Shown one piece after another: positions 45,119 through 52,396 of a DNA stretch of 52,396 bases. The notes under the pieces are model-generated. The model was given only the letters and a program-made list of their open reading frames with translations. It searched no databases and was not told where the DNA came from. Within the stretch, counting starts at the first letter, position 1. Each line of letters opens with the position of its first letter. Origin of the DNA: Promethearchaeia archaeon (GTDB lineage: Archaea > Asgardarchaeota > Lokiarchaeia > Sigyniarchaeales > SOKP01); contig JAHQWG010000033.1 in the NCBI GenBank assembly GCA_029856045.1, positions 1 to 52,396 on the forward strand, given 5' to 3'. The translations under genes were made by a program, and so were the position numbers.

Positions 45119-45539
45119 ATTTAACAAGAAAAACAAATTTAACTCTATTTTTTTTTTTAAAATTAATAATATCAACTATTCTTTTTACCCATTTTTATTA
45201 ATTTATCTATCTTAAAATCAGAATTTAGGTTCAAAAATTTAAAAAAATTAGATGATCTCAAAAGAGATGAAATTTTATTATCTATTACAATTTATTGTTT
45301 AACTTTTTTATATCCTTAAAATTATTTATTTAACGATTAAAAATAATTTTTATGAAAAGTAAGAGTGTTATTAGTAAATATAAACGAATTTGTAAAAGAA
45401 TTATTTTATAATCTCAATGAATTATAATAAATTCTTGAATTAGAAAAAGAAACGTTTTTAAAGAATTAAGTTTAATAAAAAATAATAAAAATAATATCAG
45501 ATTTTACTCTAAATAATGTTTAAATGAGCATGAATTGAT
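45119..45539. other. Intergenic region between the binding protein and livH
   Basis: About 420 nt of AT-rich sequence with no open frame. A T-run of eleven (45148-45158) and a small hairpin ATCTC-AAAA-GAGAT (45255-45268) are candidate terminator or attenuator structures. The layout suggests that the abundant binding-protein transcript ends here and livH has its own promoter. Confidence 0.45.
45148..45158 (+). terminator. T11 tract after the binding-protein gene
   Basis: Eleven consecutive T residues begin about 30 nt after the stop codon. This is a standard archaeal intrinsic termination signal and would separate expression of the binding protein from livHMGF. Confidence 0.45.
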
Positions 45540-46403
45540 ATGATATTTCAAATTGAGAATGTATTAATTTTTGGAACAGTGCAAGGGTCAGTTTTAGCGC
45601 TGCTTGCTTTAGGTTTTTCTCTGGTTTTTGGGGTAGGGGGTGTTTTGAATTTAGGTCACGGTGCTTTTTATTTAATTACTTGTTATGTATTTTATTTAAT
45701 CTGGAGGGTTTTATTTTTTGATCTCATAATTAGTATAATACTCTCATTAATTATTGCAATAATTGTAGGAGGTGTTGTATATCTAGCTTTGATAAAACCT
45801 TTACAAGATTCTCACATAGGAATTGTGATTGTTACATTTGCATTTGCCGTTTTCATGCAGGAGTTTGTAAAAGTAATAGCTGGAATTAAACCACATTATA
45901 TTTCTCCTTTTATTTTCGGTAGCGTAGAGTTTTTAGGAGTTACATTCCCAATTCAGTTCGTTTTTGTAATAATTGGATCTTTAATTCTTGTATTTCTAGT
46001 TGGATTATTTATTAGCAAAACAAAGATAGGAAAATCAATTCGTGCAGTTTCCCAAGATCGTGAGGCAGCGTTGCTTATGGGTATTAATGCAGATAGAATC
46101 CTTATGATAACTGTTATGATCTCTGCTTTTCTAGCGGGTATGGCTGCAATTTTATATGCTCCCACTTCTGCTATAACAATTGATATGGGATGGAGTTTTC
46201 TATTAAGCGCTTTTGCAGTTTCTGTTTTTGGAGGTATGGGAAGTACCTCAGGATGTGTCCTTGGAGCCTTTATTATGGGTTATGCAAAAACTTTTTGTAG
46301 TGTTTTTATTAGTCCAACTTTAGCTACAGTATTTCCACTTTTAGTTATAGTAGTCATGCTTTTAGTTAGACCTCAAGGTTTGCTAGGAAAGAAGGAGGTG
46401 TAA
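45540..46403 (+). CDS. livH: Branched-chain amino-acid ABC transporter permease LivH
   Basis: The 287-residue permease has about eight helices and LivH signatures: ALGFSLVFGVGGVLNLGHGAFY, IGKSIRAVSQDREAALLMGI (the cytoplasmic coupling EAA-like loop) and VFGGMGSTSGCVLGAFIMG. It forms the membrane channel with LivM, whose gene starts 7 nt later. Confidence 0.93.
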   Translation: MIFQIENVLIFGTVQGSVLALLALGFSLVFGVGGVLNLGHGAFYLITCYVFYLIWRVLFFDLIISIILSLIIAIIVGGVVYLALIKPLQDSHIGIVIVTFAFAVFMQEFVKVIAGIKPHYISPFIFGSVEFLGVTFPIQFVFVIIGSLILVFLVGLFISKTKIGKSIRAVSQDREAALLMGINADRILMITVMISAFLAGMAAILYAPTSAITIDMGWSFLLSAFAVSVFGGMGSTSGCVLGAFIMGYAKTFCSVFISPTLATVFPLLVIVVMLLVRPQGLLGKKEV

Positions 46404-46410
46404 TAAAAAA

Positions 46411-47508
46411 TTGCCTAAAAAAATTAGAAGCAAAGTTTCTAATACTGTATCGGGTACTAAAAATTTTTTTCTAGGAATACCAAGAGCAACTAGAAATTTA
46501 TATAAAGAAATTCCTCATCAAGTAAAAAGTTTTAAAGAGTGGATATTTACTTTCAGAGGAAGCTTGACTATATTATGTTTAATTGGTACGATTCTTGTTC
46601 CACTGATTACTATGGATGATTATATAATGACTATTTTAATTTCTTTTTTGGTTTTTTCAATTTTTGCTGCCAGTTGGGATCTCTTAGCGGGATATACAGG
46701 ACAAGTCAGTTTTGGGCATTCCGTTTTTTTCGGAATAGGGGCTTATGTCGCAGCAGCTTTTGTTAAAATGGCTGGATTACCTTGGTTTTTTTCTATGATC
46801 ATTGGGGCTGTTGCGGCTATATTAGTTGGTTTGATTATAGGCATTCCCTGTCTTAGGTTAAAAGGACCATATTTAGCATTAGGAACCCAAGCATTTAGTT
46901 TAATTTTGTTTAATTTATTTATGTCGGGGGAATTAAAGGACATTCTTGGAAGCACCGAAGGAATCTCAGCACTTCCTGCAATGTCAGAAGCCCATATTGT
47001 GACTTTCTTCTTTATTTTGATTATTATGGTAATATCCTTTATCATTTTGACTATTATAGTTAAATCAAATATTGGAACTATATTTAAAGCAATCCGTGAT
47101 GATGAAACCGCAGCGGATGCCTCAGGTATCAATACCACGAAATATAAATTAATCGCATTTATGATTAGTGGTTTTTTTGCTGGGATTGCTGGTGGACTTT
47201 TTGCGTTGAATTCAAGGGCTGTAAATCCTTCTGTTTTTCTAGCCCTCTACTCATTTTACGCAATTGTTATGGTAGCATTAGGTGGAATCGCTACAATCTC
47301 TGGTTCTGTTGTGGGAGCTTTTATCTATTGGGTTATACTTACTGAATTATTTAAACCTATGGGAGCCTTGGGGACAATTTTTCTGTATTTTCCAACATTA
47401 ATTTCTGCTCTCATCTTAATAATTATGATCCGTTTTGCTGATCAAGGAATATTAAAACCAGCCTTGGAGCATATTAGAGAATTTTATGATTTCTTATTAG
47501 GAAGATAA
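46411..47508 (+). CDS. livM: Branched-chain amino-acid ABC transporter permease LivM
   Basis: The 365-residue permease has the LivM opening SWDLLAGYTGQVSFGHSVFFGIGAY, the coupling loop GTIFKAIRDDETAADASGIN and VALGGIATISGSVVGAF. A basic N-terminal extension of about 50 residues precedes the first helix. It starts with TTG after an AGGAGGTG ribosome binding site that lies inside the end of livH. Confidence 0.92.
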   Translation: MPKKIRSKVSNTVSGTKNFFLGIPRATRNLYKEIPHQVKSFKEWIFTFRGSLTILCLIGTILVPLITMDDYIMTILISFLVFSIFAASWDLLAGYTGQVSFGHSVFFGIGAYVAAAFVKMAGLPWFFSMIIGAVAAILVGLIIGIPCLRLKGPYLALGTQAFSLILFNLFMSGELKDILGSTEGISALPAMSEAHIVTFFFILIIMVISFIILTIIVKSNIGTIFKAIRDDETAADASGINTTKYKLIAFMISGFFAGIAGGLFALNSRAVNPSVFLALYSFYAIVMVALGGIATISGSVVGAFIYWVILTELFKPMGALGTIFLYFPTLISALILIIMIRFADQGILKPALEHIREFYDFLLGR

Positions 47509-47553
47509 AAAGTTATTTAAATTAAAAAAATATAAACAATGTTGATTTAGAAA

Positions 47554-48294
47554 ATGGGAGTAATTTTGGAAGTTAAAAATTTAACGAAAAAGTTTGGAGG
47601 ATTAACAGCGGTTAACGACTTCAGTTTTGAAATAAAACGAGGAGAATTTGTAGGACTTATTGGTCCAAATGGTGCAGGCAAAACTACTGTTTTCAATTTA
47701 ATTTCTGGATTTGAAAAACCAAACTCGGGCTCAATCAGATTTGATGGGATGGATATTACTGGGTTAAAACCTTACCAAATTGTAAATTTGGGTCTTGTGA
47801 GAACATTTCAGTTAGTTAGATCATTTCATTATATGTCAGTGCTTGATAATGTTTCTGTTGCATGTCTTTCACCAAGAGGTAAGAAGGCTTCCGAAAAAGT
47901 AGGACTCGACAAGTATGCAAGTAGAATTCTTTCCGAAGTGGGACTTATAGATAAAGCTAGGTTCCCCCCAGTTATATTACCTCATGGTGATTTAAGAAGA
48001 CTTGAGATTGGTAAAGCTGCTGGTACTAACCCTCAGATACTTCTTCTTGATGAGCCATTTAGTGGTCTCTCTTATGAAGAACAGGAACATATACATGCGT
48101 TAATAAGACGATTAAGTAATGAAGGTGTTACAATTTTTATTACAGGGCATGTATTACGCGAATTAATGAATTTAGTTCCAAGAGTGATTGCTATGCATCA
48201 AGGTAAATTCATTACTGATGGTTCCCCTCAGGAGGTTGCCAATCATAAACTTGTACTGGAAGCATATTTAGGTAGAGGTGGTGGAATTGCTTGA
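47554..48294 (+). CDS. livG: Branched-chain amino-acid ABC transporter ATPase LivG
   Basis: The 246-residue ATPase has Walker A GLIGPNGAGKTTVFNLISG, Walker B QILLLDEPFSGLSYEE and the H-loop TGHVL. The signature is diverged: where LSxGxxRxxEI is usual it reads LPHGDLRRLEIGKA. It pairs with LivF, whose GTG start overlaps its last 17 bases. Confidence 0.92.
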   Translation: MGVILEVKNLTKKFGGLTAVNDFSFEIKRGEFVGLIGPNGAGKTTVFNLISGFEKPNSGSIRFDGMDITGLKPYQIVNLGLVRTFQLVRSFHYMSVLDNVSVACLSPRGKKASEKVGLDKYASRILSEVGLIDKARFPPVILPHGDLRRLEIGKAAGTNPQILLLDEPFSGLSYEEQEHIHALIRRLSNEGVTIFITGHVLRELMNLVPRVIAMHQGKFITDGSPQEVANHKLVLEAYLGRGGGIA

Positions 48295-48991
48295 GATTAG
48301 AAAAATTTACCATTATTATGATAAAGCAAAAGCCCTTGAAGAGATTAACTTAACAGTTGAAGAAGGATCATTAGATGCTGTTATTGGTCCAAATGGTGCA
48401 GGTAAATCAACTCTACTCCGAGTAATATCCCGTTTAGAGGAACCTGATAGAGGGAAAGTTATGTTTATGGGTGAAAGGATCGATGAATTGGAAGCTTATC
48501 AGATTGCTAGAAAGGGCATAGCACATTGCCCAGAGCGTCGAAAACTATTTTATGATATGTCCGTTCTTGAAAACCTTGAAATGGGAGCTTATTCACTTAA
48601 AGATAAGAAAAAATTTCATGAACTACTAAACTTTATATTCGAAATATTCCCACGTCTTAAAGAACGCAAAAAACAGCGATCAGGAACCCTCAGTGGGGGT
48701 GAGCAACAAATGCTTGCAATAGGTCGCGCATTGATGGCTAATCCAAAGCTTCTTTTAATGGATGAACCTTCTTTAGGATTGGCTCCAAAAGTAAAAACAA
48801 AGATTTTCGAAGCTATTGAAAAAATAAAACATGAAGGTACAACCACTTTATTAGTTGAACAAGACGCAGTATTAGCTATGGCTGTAGCCGAGAATATTTA
48901 TGTTCTTGAAGAAGGAAAAATCGAAATTAGAGGTACTAAAGAAGAACTTGAAAGAGAACCACGAATAAAAAAGGTTTATTTAGGAATATAA
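48278..48991 (+). CDS. livF: Branched-chain amino-acid ABC transporter ATPase LivF
   Basis: The 237-residue ATPase has Walker A VIGPNGAGKSTLLRVIS, signature GTLSGGEQQMLAIGRALM, Walker B KLLLMDEPSLGLAPK and LLVEQDAVLA in place of the H-loop, as usual for LivF. The GTG start inside livG suggests translational coupling. Confidence 0.92.
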   Translation: MVELLEIRKIYHYYDKAKALEEINLTVEEGSLDAVIGPNGAGKSTLLRVISRLEEPDRGKVMFMGERIDELEAYQIARKGIAHCPERRKLFYDMSVLENLEMGAYSLKDKKKFHELLNFIFEIFPRLKERKKQRSGTLSGGEQQMLAIGRALMANPKLLLMDEPSLGLAPKVKTKIFEAIEKIKHEGTTTLLVEQDAVLAMAVAENIYVLEEGKIEIRGTKEELEREPRIKKVYLGI

Positions 48992-49002
48992 GGAGGTTAA
49001 AA

Positions 49003-50343
49003 ATGTCAGCACCTATAGAAAAATTGTTAAGAGATGCTAAAGTTGATTTAGTGGTTGCACGGGTTGAAAAAGATCCATCGGTTATAAATGATATAATCGG
49101 ATATTTAAAAAGTGAGATTAGATCAATTCGATTTAATGCTGTATTAGCACTAGGTAAAGTTGGTCAAAAAGCCACCGTGGGAGTATCCAATCTAGCGGAA
49201 TGTTTAGCAGATGACGATTGGAGTATATGTCGTGAAGTTGCGCGATCATTAGGAAAAATAGGAGCTCCGGCAAAAGATACCATCCCCGAGTTATGTAGGT
49301 ATATTAATAATAAAGAAATGTCGATTCGAAAAGAAGTTGTGATTTCTCTTGGGAAAATCGGTTTCGCAAGTCAAGAATCAATATCTAATTTAATTAATAG
49401 TCTAAATGATGAAAATGAAGAAATTCAAACAGAAGCCGCTAAATCACTTGGAATGATAGGTCCTGATGCCTATAATGCTATTCCCCACCTAATGAATAGC
49501 CTTAAAGATATAGGTTGGACTGTTAGAAATGCATCTGCTCAAGCAATAAGTAGAATTGGCGAAGGTTCTACAAGAGCAATTCCATCTCTTATAACGGCAC
49601 TTGAAGATCAAGATTGGAGAGTGCGATATCGAGTTATTGATACCCTTGCAGTGATGGGGCAAGAATCAGTTCCAGCCATTTTGGAAGTTATAAATTCTAA
49701 AAACCCTATCGTTAGAAAGGGAGCAATTGAGGCTTTAGGAGAATTAAAACTTGCTAATCCTGAAATCCTTGAAAAATTATCATTTTTACTGCATGACAAG
49801 GTTGAATATGTTCATGGAAAAGCTGCTGATGCACTTCGTAGTATAGGTAAAGAAGCAATTCCTGCTTTAATCAAAGAACTTAAAGTAGCAAATAAGGAAA
49901 TGAGAATTCTTATTATTTCTGCAATTGGGGGAATAGGTATTGATGCAACAGCTGCAATTCCAAGTTTGATTGAATCATTAAAGGATTCAAAAAGTTCAGT
50001 TCGGGTAGAAGCTTCAAGAGCATTAGGAAGAATAGGTCTAAATTCAGAAGATGCTATAATTGCTCTACAAGAAGCTCTAAATGATTCAAAAAGTATAGTA
50101 AAACGAGAAGCGGCACTTTCTCTGGGGAATATTGGTCTATTTGCTGCTAAAACAGTTCCTGCTTTAATTGAGTCATTAAAAGATAAGAAACCTGACGTTA
50201 GATGGAGAGTTTCTGAAGCCTTAGGAAAAATAGGAATTGATAATCCGAAAGTTATCGCAGCTCTAAAAAGTTTAGAACATGATAAATACGACTATGTGAG
50301 TGAATCTGCTTTAAATGCGCTTGATAATATCACAGAAAAATAA
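49003..50343 (+). CDS. HEAT-repeat (PBS-lyase type) protein
   Basis: The 446-residue protein is built of about twelve HEAT repeats of the E-Z/PBS-lyase type, with recurring units such as VRxxAxxALGKIGxxAxxAIPxLIxxL. It forms an alpha-solenoid for protein binding and has no catalytic motif. It begins 11 nt after livF behind an AGGAGGT ribosome binding site, so it is clearly part of the transporter operon. It may regulate or scaffold the transporter or the acyl-CoA ligase that follows. Confidence 0.9.
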   Translation: MSAPIEKLLRDAKVDLVVARVEKDPSVINDIIGYLKSEIRSIRFNAVLALGKVGQKATVGVSNLAECLADDDWSICREVARSLGKIGAPAKDTIPELCRYINNKEMSIRKEVVISLGKIGFASQESISNLINSLNDENEEIQTEAAKSLGMIGPDAYNAIPHLMNSLKDIGWTVRNASAQAISRIGEGSTRAIPSLITALEDQDWRVRYRVIDTLAVMGQESVPAILEVINSKNPIVRKGAIEALGELKLANPEILEKLSFLLHDKVEYVHGKAADALRSIGKEAIPALIKELKVANKEMRILIISAIGGIGIDATAAIPSLIESLKDSKSSVRVEASRALGRIGLNSEDAIIALQEALNDSKSIVKREAALSLGNIGLFAAKTVPALIESLKDKKPDVRWRVSEALGKIGIDNPKVIAALKSLEHDKYDYVSESALNALDNITEK

Positions 50344-50454
50344 TAAAAATATTTAATTATTGATATAAAGAAAACTATTTATGTGCCTTTAATTAAATAA
50401 AATTAATGTTTATTATTTAAGAAGATGTAAAATGTTAGAGGTAAATATTGAAAA

Positions 50455-52146
50455 ATGAGTGAAAACCCTTATGCTAAGAAACCCTGGTTAAAATCATATG
50501 ATAAAGAAGTACCTCCACATATAGATTACCCAGAACATAATATTTATAAATTTCTTGATGATAATGCTAAAGATTTTGGACGAAGAACTGCGATTTGGTT
50601 CATGAAGAGGAAAATAACATATAATGAGTTTAAAGATGTCGCTGACAGGCTCGCTACAGCTCTTGTAGATTTAGGTGTAAAAAAAGGAGATGTCGTAGCT
50701 ATTATGATTCCAAATTTTCCTCAATTTCTTTTTAGTTTTTATGGTATCCAAAAAGCAGGTGGGATCGTTACAGCATGCAGTGTTCTTCAGACAGAACCTG
50801 AATTAGCATACCAATTAAATGATTCTGGTACAGAAATAATTATTGCGTGGGATGGACAGCTTGATAAAATTAATAAAATAAGAGACAAAACAAGACTTAG
50901 GCATGTAATTATTACAAATGCAATGGATTATATTCCAAACGCTTCTAGGGATCCTCCAGAAATAGCTGGAACTATACAATTTGTAAAATTAGTAAATAAT
51001 ACAAAACCAAACCCTCCAAAATTTGAGACTAATGCTAAAGAAGATATTTGTGTGCTCCAATATACTGGAGGAACAACCGGTCTACCAAAAGGAGCAATGC
51101 TTACACATTATAACCTTGTATCGAATTCTATTGTTGTTAATAAATGGGTAGGTTCAGAAGTAGAGAGGGGGAAAGATACGGGATTAACCAATTTACCGTT
51201 ATTCCATATTTATGGTATGACTGTTTGTATGAATTCACTGATTTTTAATGCTTCTACTCTCGCATTAAATCCAGACCCTCGAGATGAGAAATCATTATTT
51301 GAAATAATAAAAGCAACAAAACCTGCTCTGTTTCCTGGAGTGCCTACTATGTTTATGCATCTATTAGAGAGGGATGACCTTGAAGATTATGCTAAAGATC
51401 TAAGGTCCATCAGAATTTGCAATACAGGTGCCGCTGCTATGCCGCCTGAAGTTCTTAAAGAGTTTGAAAAAAGAACAGGTGGAAAAATAATTGAAGGATA
51501 TGGACTAACTGAAACATCCCCTGTTGCCACCACAAACCCAATAAATGGAATAAGAAAAATTGGTTCTATTGGTATACCAATTCCAGATACCGAGTTAAAA
51601 ATTGTTGATGTCGATGATTATACAAAGATTATGCCCTTAGGAGAAGAAGGAGAGATAATGATAAAAGGTCCTCAAGTCATGAAAGGATATTGGAATAAAC
51701 CTGAGGAAACGGCTAATCAAAAAAAGGGTGATTGGCTTTTAACAGGAGATATAGCCAAAATGGACGAAGATGGATATTTTTATATAGTTGATAGAAAAAA
51801 AGATATGATCGATGTTAGTGGATTTAAAGTCTATCCACGAGAAGTTGAAGATATCTTATTTGAGCACGAAGCCATCGCAAATGCAGCTACAATAGGAATT
51901 CCTAATCCTGACCTTCCTGGTAGTGAAAAGGTAAAATCATATGTTGTGTTAAAAGATGGTTATAAGGAAAGCGATGAATTAATAAGGGAAATAAGAGAAT
52001 TCTGCCGCAAAAGTCTTTCTCCATATAAAGTCCCCAAAATCATTGAATTTCGAAAGGAACTCCCAGAATCTTTAGTAGGTAAAGTACTCAGAAAAGAACT
52101 AAAGGATATAGAAGCTAAAAAAAGAGGAGAAGATGAAATTTATTAA
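50455..52146 (+). CDS. AMP-forming acyl-CoA synthetase (long/medium-chain fatty acid or aromatic acid-CoA ligase)
   Basis: The 563-residue protein has the ANL-superfamily motifs LQYTGGTTGLPKGAMLTH (P-loop), EGYGLTETSP, LLTGDIAKMDEDGYFYIVDR and DVSGFKVYPREVED, and the catalytic Lys in the final LVGKVLRKEL. It activates a carboxylic acid to its CoA thioester using ATP. Its position after an amino- or organic-acid type importer suggests that imported acids, or their products, are activated here. Confidence 0.94.
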   Translation: MSENPYAKKPWLKSYDKEVPPHIDYPEHNIYKFLDDNAKDFGRRTAIWFMKRKITYNEFKDVADRLATALVDLGVKKGDVVAIMIPNFPQFLFSFYGIQKAGGIVTACSVLQTEPELAYQLNDSGTEIIIAWDGQLDKINKIRDKTRLRHVIITNAMDYIPNASRDPPEIAGTIQFVKLVNNTKPNPPKFETNAKEDICVLQYTGGTTGLPKGAMLTHYNLVSNSIVVNKWVGSEVERGKDTGLTNLPLFHIYGMTVCMNSLIFNASTLALNPDPRDEKSLFEIIKATKPALFPGVPTMFMHLLERDDLEDYAKDLRSIRICNTGAAAMPPEVLKEFEKRTGGKIIEGYGLTETSPVATTNPINGIRKIGSIGIPIPDTELKIVDVDDYTKIMPLGEEGEIMIKGPQVMKGYWNKPEETANQKKGDWLLTGDIAKMDEDGYFYIVDRKKDMIDVSGFKVYPREVEDILFEHEAIANAATIGIPNPDLPGSEKVKSYVVLKDGYKESDELIREIREFCRKSLSPYKVPKIIEFRKELPESLVGKVLRKELKDIEAKKRGEDEIY

Positions 52147-52174
52147 ATTTTCTCAAAAAACATTCTTATAAGTC

Positions 52175-52182
52175 TTTTTTTT
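52175..52182 (+). terminator. T8 tract after the acyl-CoA synthetase
   Basis: Eight T residues lie about 30 nt after the stop codon, before a convergent gene. This is a plausible intrinsic terminator of the importer operon. No other structure is visible in the 190 nt before the next gene. Confidence 0.4.
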
Positions 52183-52339
52183 AAAATCTCTTATTTTTTA
52201 ATCAGATTCAAAATCGTTTAATTTACTTTAATTTTTAAAATACAATAAGATTTTGATGTTGACTTCTTACCTAAAATAATACTTATCTAAATATATTCAA
52301 AATAAAAAAATAAGAAAAAAATAAAAATAAAAGAAAAAA

Positions 52340-52396
52340 TTATTTTGACTCTTCCAACATTTCAGATAATAGCCTCTTGACTGCGTCTATCCGGTT
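52340..52396 (-). CDS. C-terminal end of a gene running off the right edge (partial)
   Basis: The minus strand keeps an open frame from the edge to TAA at 52342-52340, with the last residues reading RIDAVKRLLSEMLEES. The piece is too short for identification, but its composition is coding-like, with an amphipathic helix, and it is convergent to the acyl-CoA synthetase. Confidence 0.4.
   Translation of the reverse strand, partial: NRIDAVKRLLSEMLEESK

Noticed and set aside
45251-45270. SECIS-like string AUGA-UCUC-AAAA-GAGA-UGA
   Set aside because: The helix is too short, the loop is unlike the other two elements, and no UGA-containing gene is next to it. More likely a small hairpin near a terminator.
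1-52396. CRISPR arrays, insertion sequences, integrases, tRNA or rRNA genes
   Set aside because: I looked for regular spaced repeats, transposase or integrase motifs, cloverleaf patterns and rRNA signatures and found none convincing.

Overview
The window reads as a stretch of an AT-rich archaeal chromosome, most probably from an Asgard archaeon of the Lokiarchaeia type. Archaeal identity rests on three ether-lipid genes in a row (geranylgeranyl reductase, GGGP synthase, UbiA-type DGGGP synthase), a bulge-helix-bulge intron, a C/D-box guide RNA, GGTG-type ribosome binding sites and a methanogen-like HdrA/MvhD pair. The Lokiarchaeal leaning rests on in-frame UGA (selenocysteine) codons combined with SECIS hairpins of eukaryotic type (AUGA...GA core, A-rich apical loop), an arrangement published for Lokiarchaeota. 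No rRNA, tRNA, CRISPR array, IS element or phage gene was seen.

Layout. 1-2.8 kb: acyl-CoA oxidation electron transfer (EtfA with a ferredoxin domain, EtfB, acyl-CoA dehydrogenase). 3-7.1 kb: a metallo-beta-lactamase-fold hydrolase, then a B12-dependent acyl-CoA mutase (large subunit, cobalamin-binding subunit, MeaB GTPase). The cobalamin-binding gene looks broken, but removing a 32-nt BHB intron restores it exactly. 7.3-12.7 kb: membrane methyltransferase, membrane-anchored winged-helix regulator, RraA-like protein, IlvD/Edd dehydratase, LarA-like protein. 12.8-18.2 kb: aldehyde ferredoxin oxidoreductase, two CoA-transferase subunits, nitroreductase, HxlR regulator with a palindromic operator and a divergent small Cys-containing protein. 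18.3-26.7 kb: ABC-2 exporter, small membrane proteins, Gfo/Idh oxidoreductase, bacterial-type GAPDH, polyferredoxin-like protein, membrane phosphoesterase.

26.7-31.2 kb is the most unusual part. It holds a C/D-box sRNA, a small beta-grasp (MoaD/ThiS/ubiquitin-like) gene whose C-terminal Gly-Cys is followed by two consecutive UGA codons, a further 38-codon open frame and a eukaryote-like SECIS, and, convergent to it, an HdrA (three Sec codons)-MvhD (two Sec codons)-FrhB/HdrC-like operon. A second SECIS with nearly the same 13-nt apical loop overlaps the MvhD stop codon. The two SECIS copies support each other and support reading the tandem UGA as Sec-Sec.

31.3-43.4 kb: acyl-CoA synthetase (ADP-forming type), enolase-superfamily enzyme, enoyl-CoA hydratase, a TIM-barrel-like protein with an apparent AUU start, an ordinary MoaD/ThiS-like protein ending in Gly-Gly, the lipid genes, an NAD-dependent epimerase, an aldehyde dehydrogenase and a membrane M28 peptidase. 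43.7-52.1 kb: a branched-chain amino-acid type ABC importer (binding protein, LivH, LivM, LivG, LivF) running into a HEAT-repeat protein and an AMP-forming acyl-CoA ligase.

Taken together, the genes suggest uptake of amino or organic acids, activation to CoA thioesters, beta-oxidation and mutase-type rearrangement, with electrons passed through Etf, ferredoxins and the HdrA/MvhD complex. This metabolic picture is inference from gene content.
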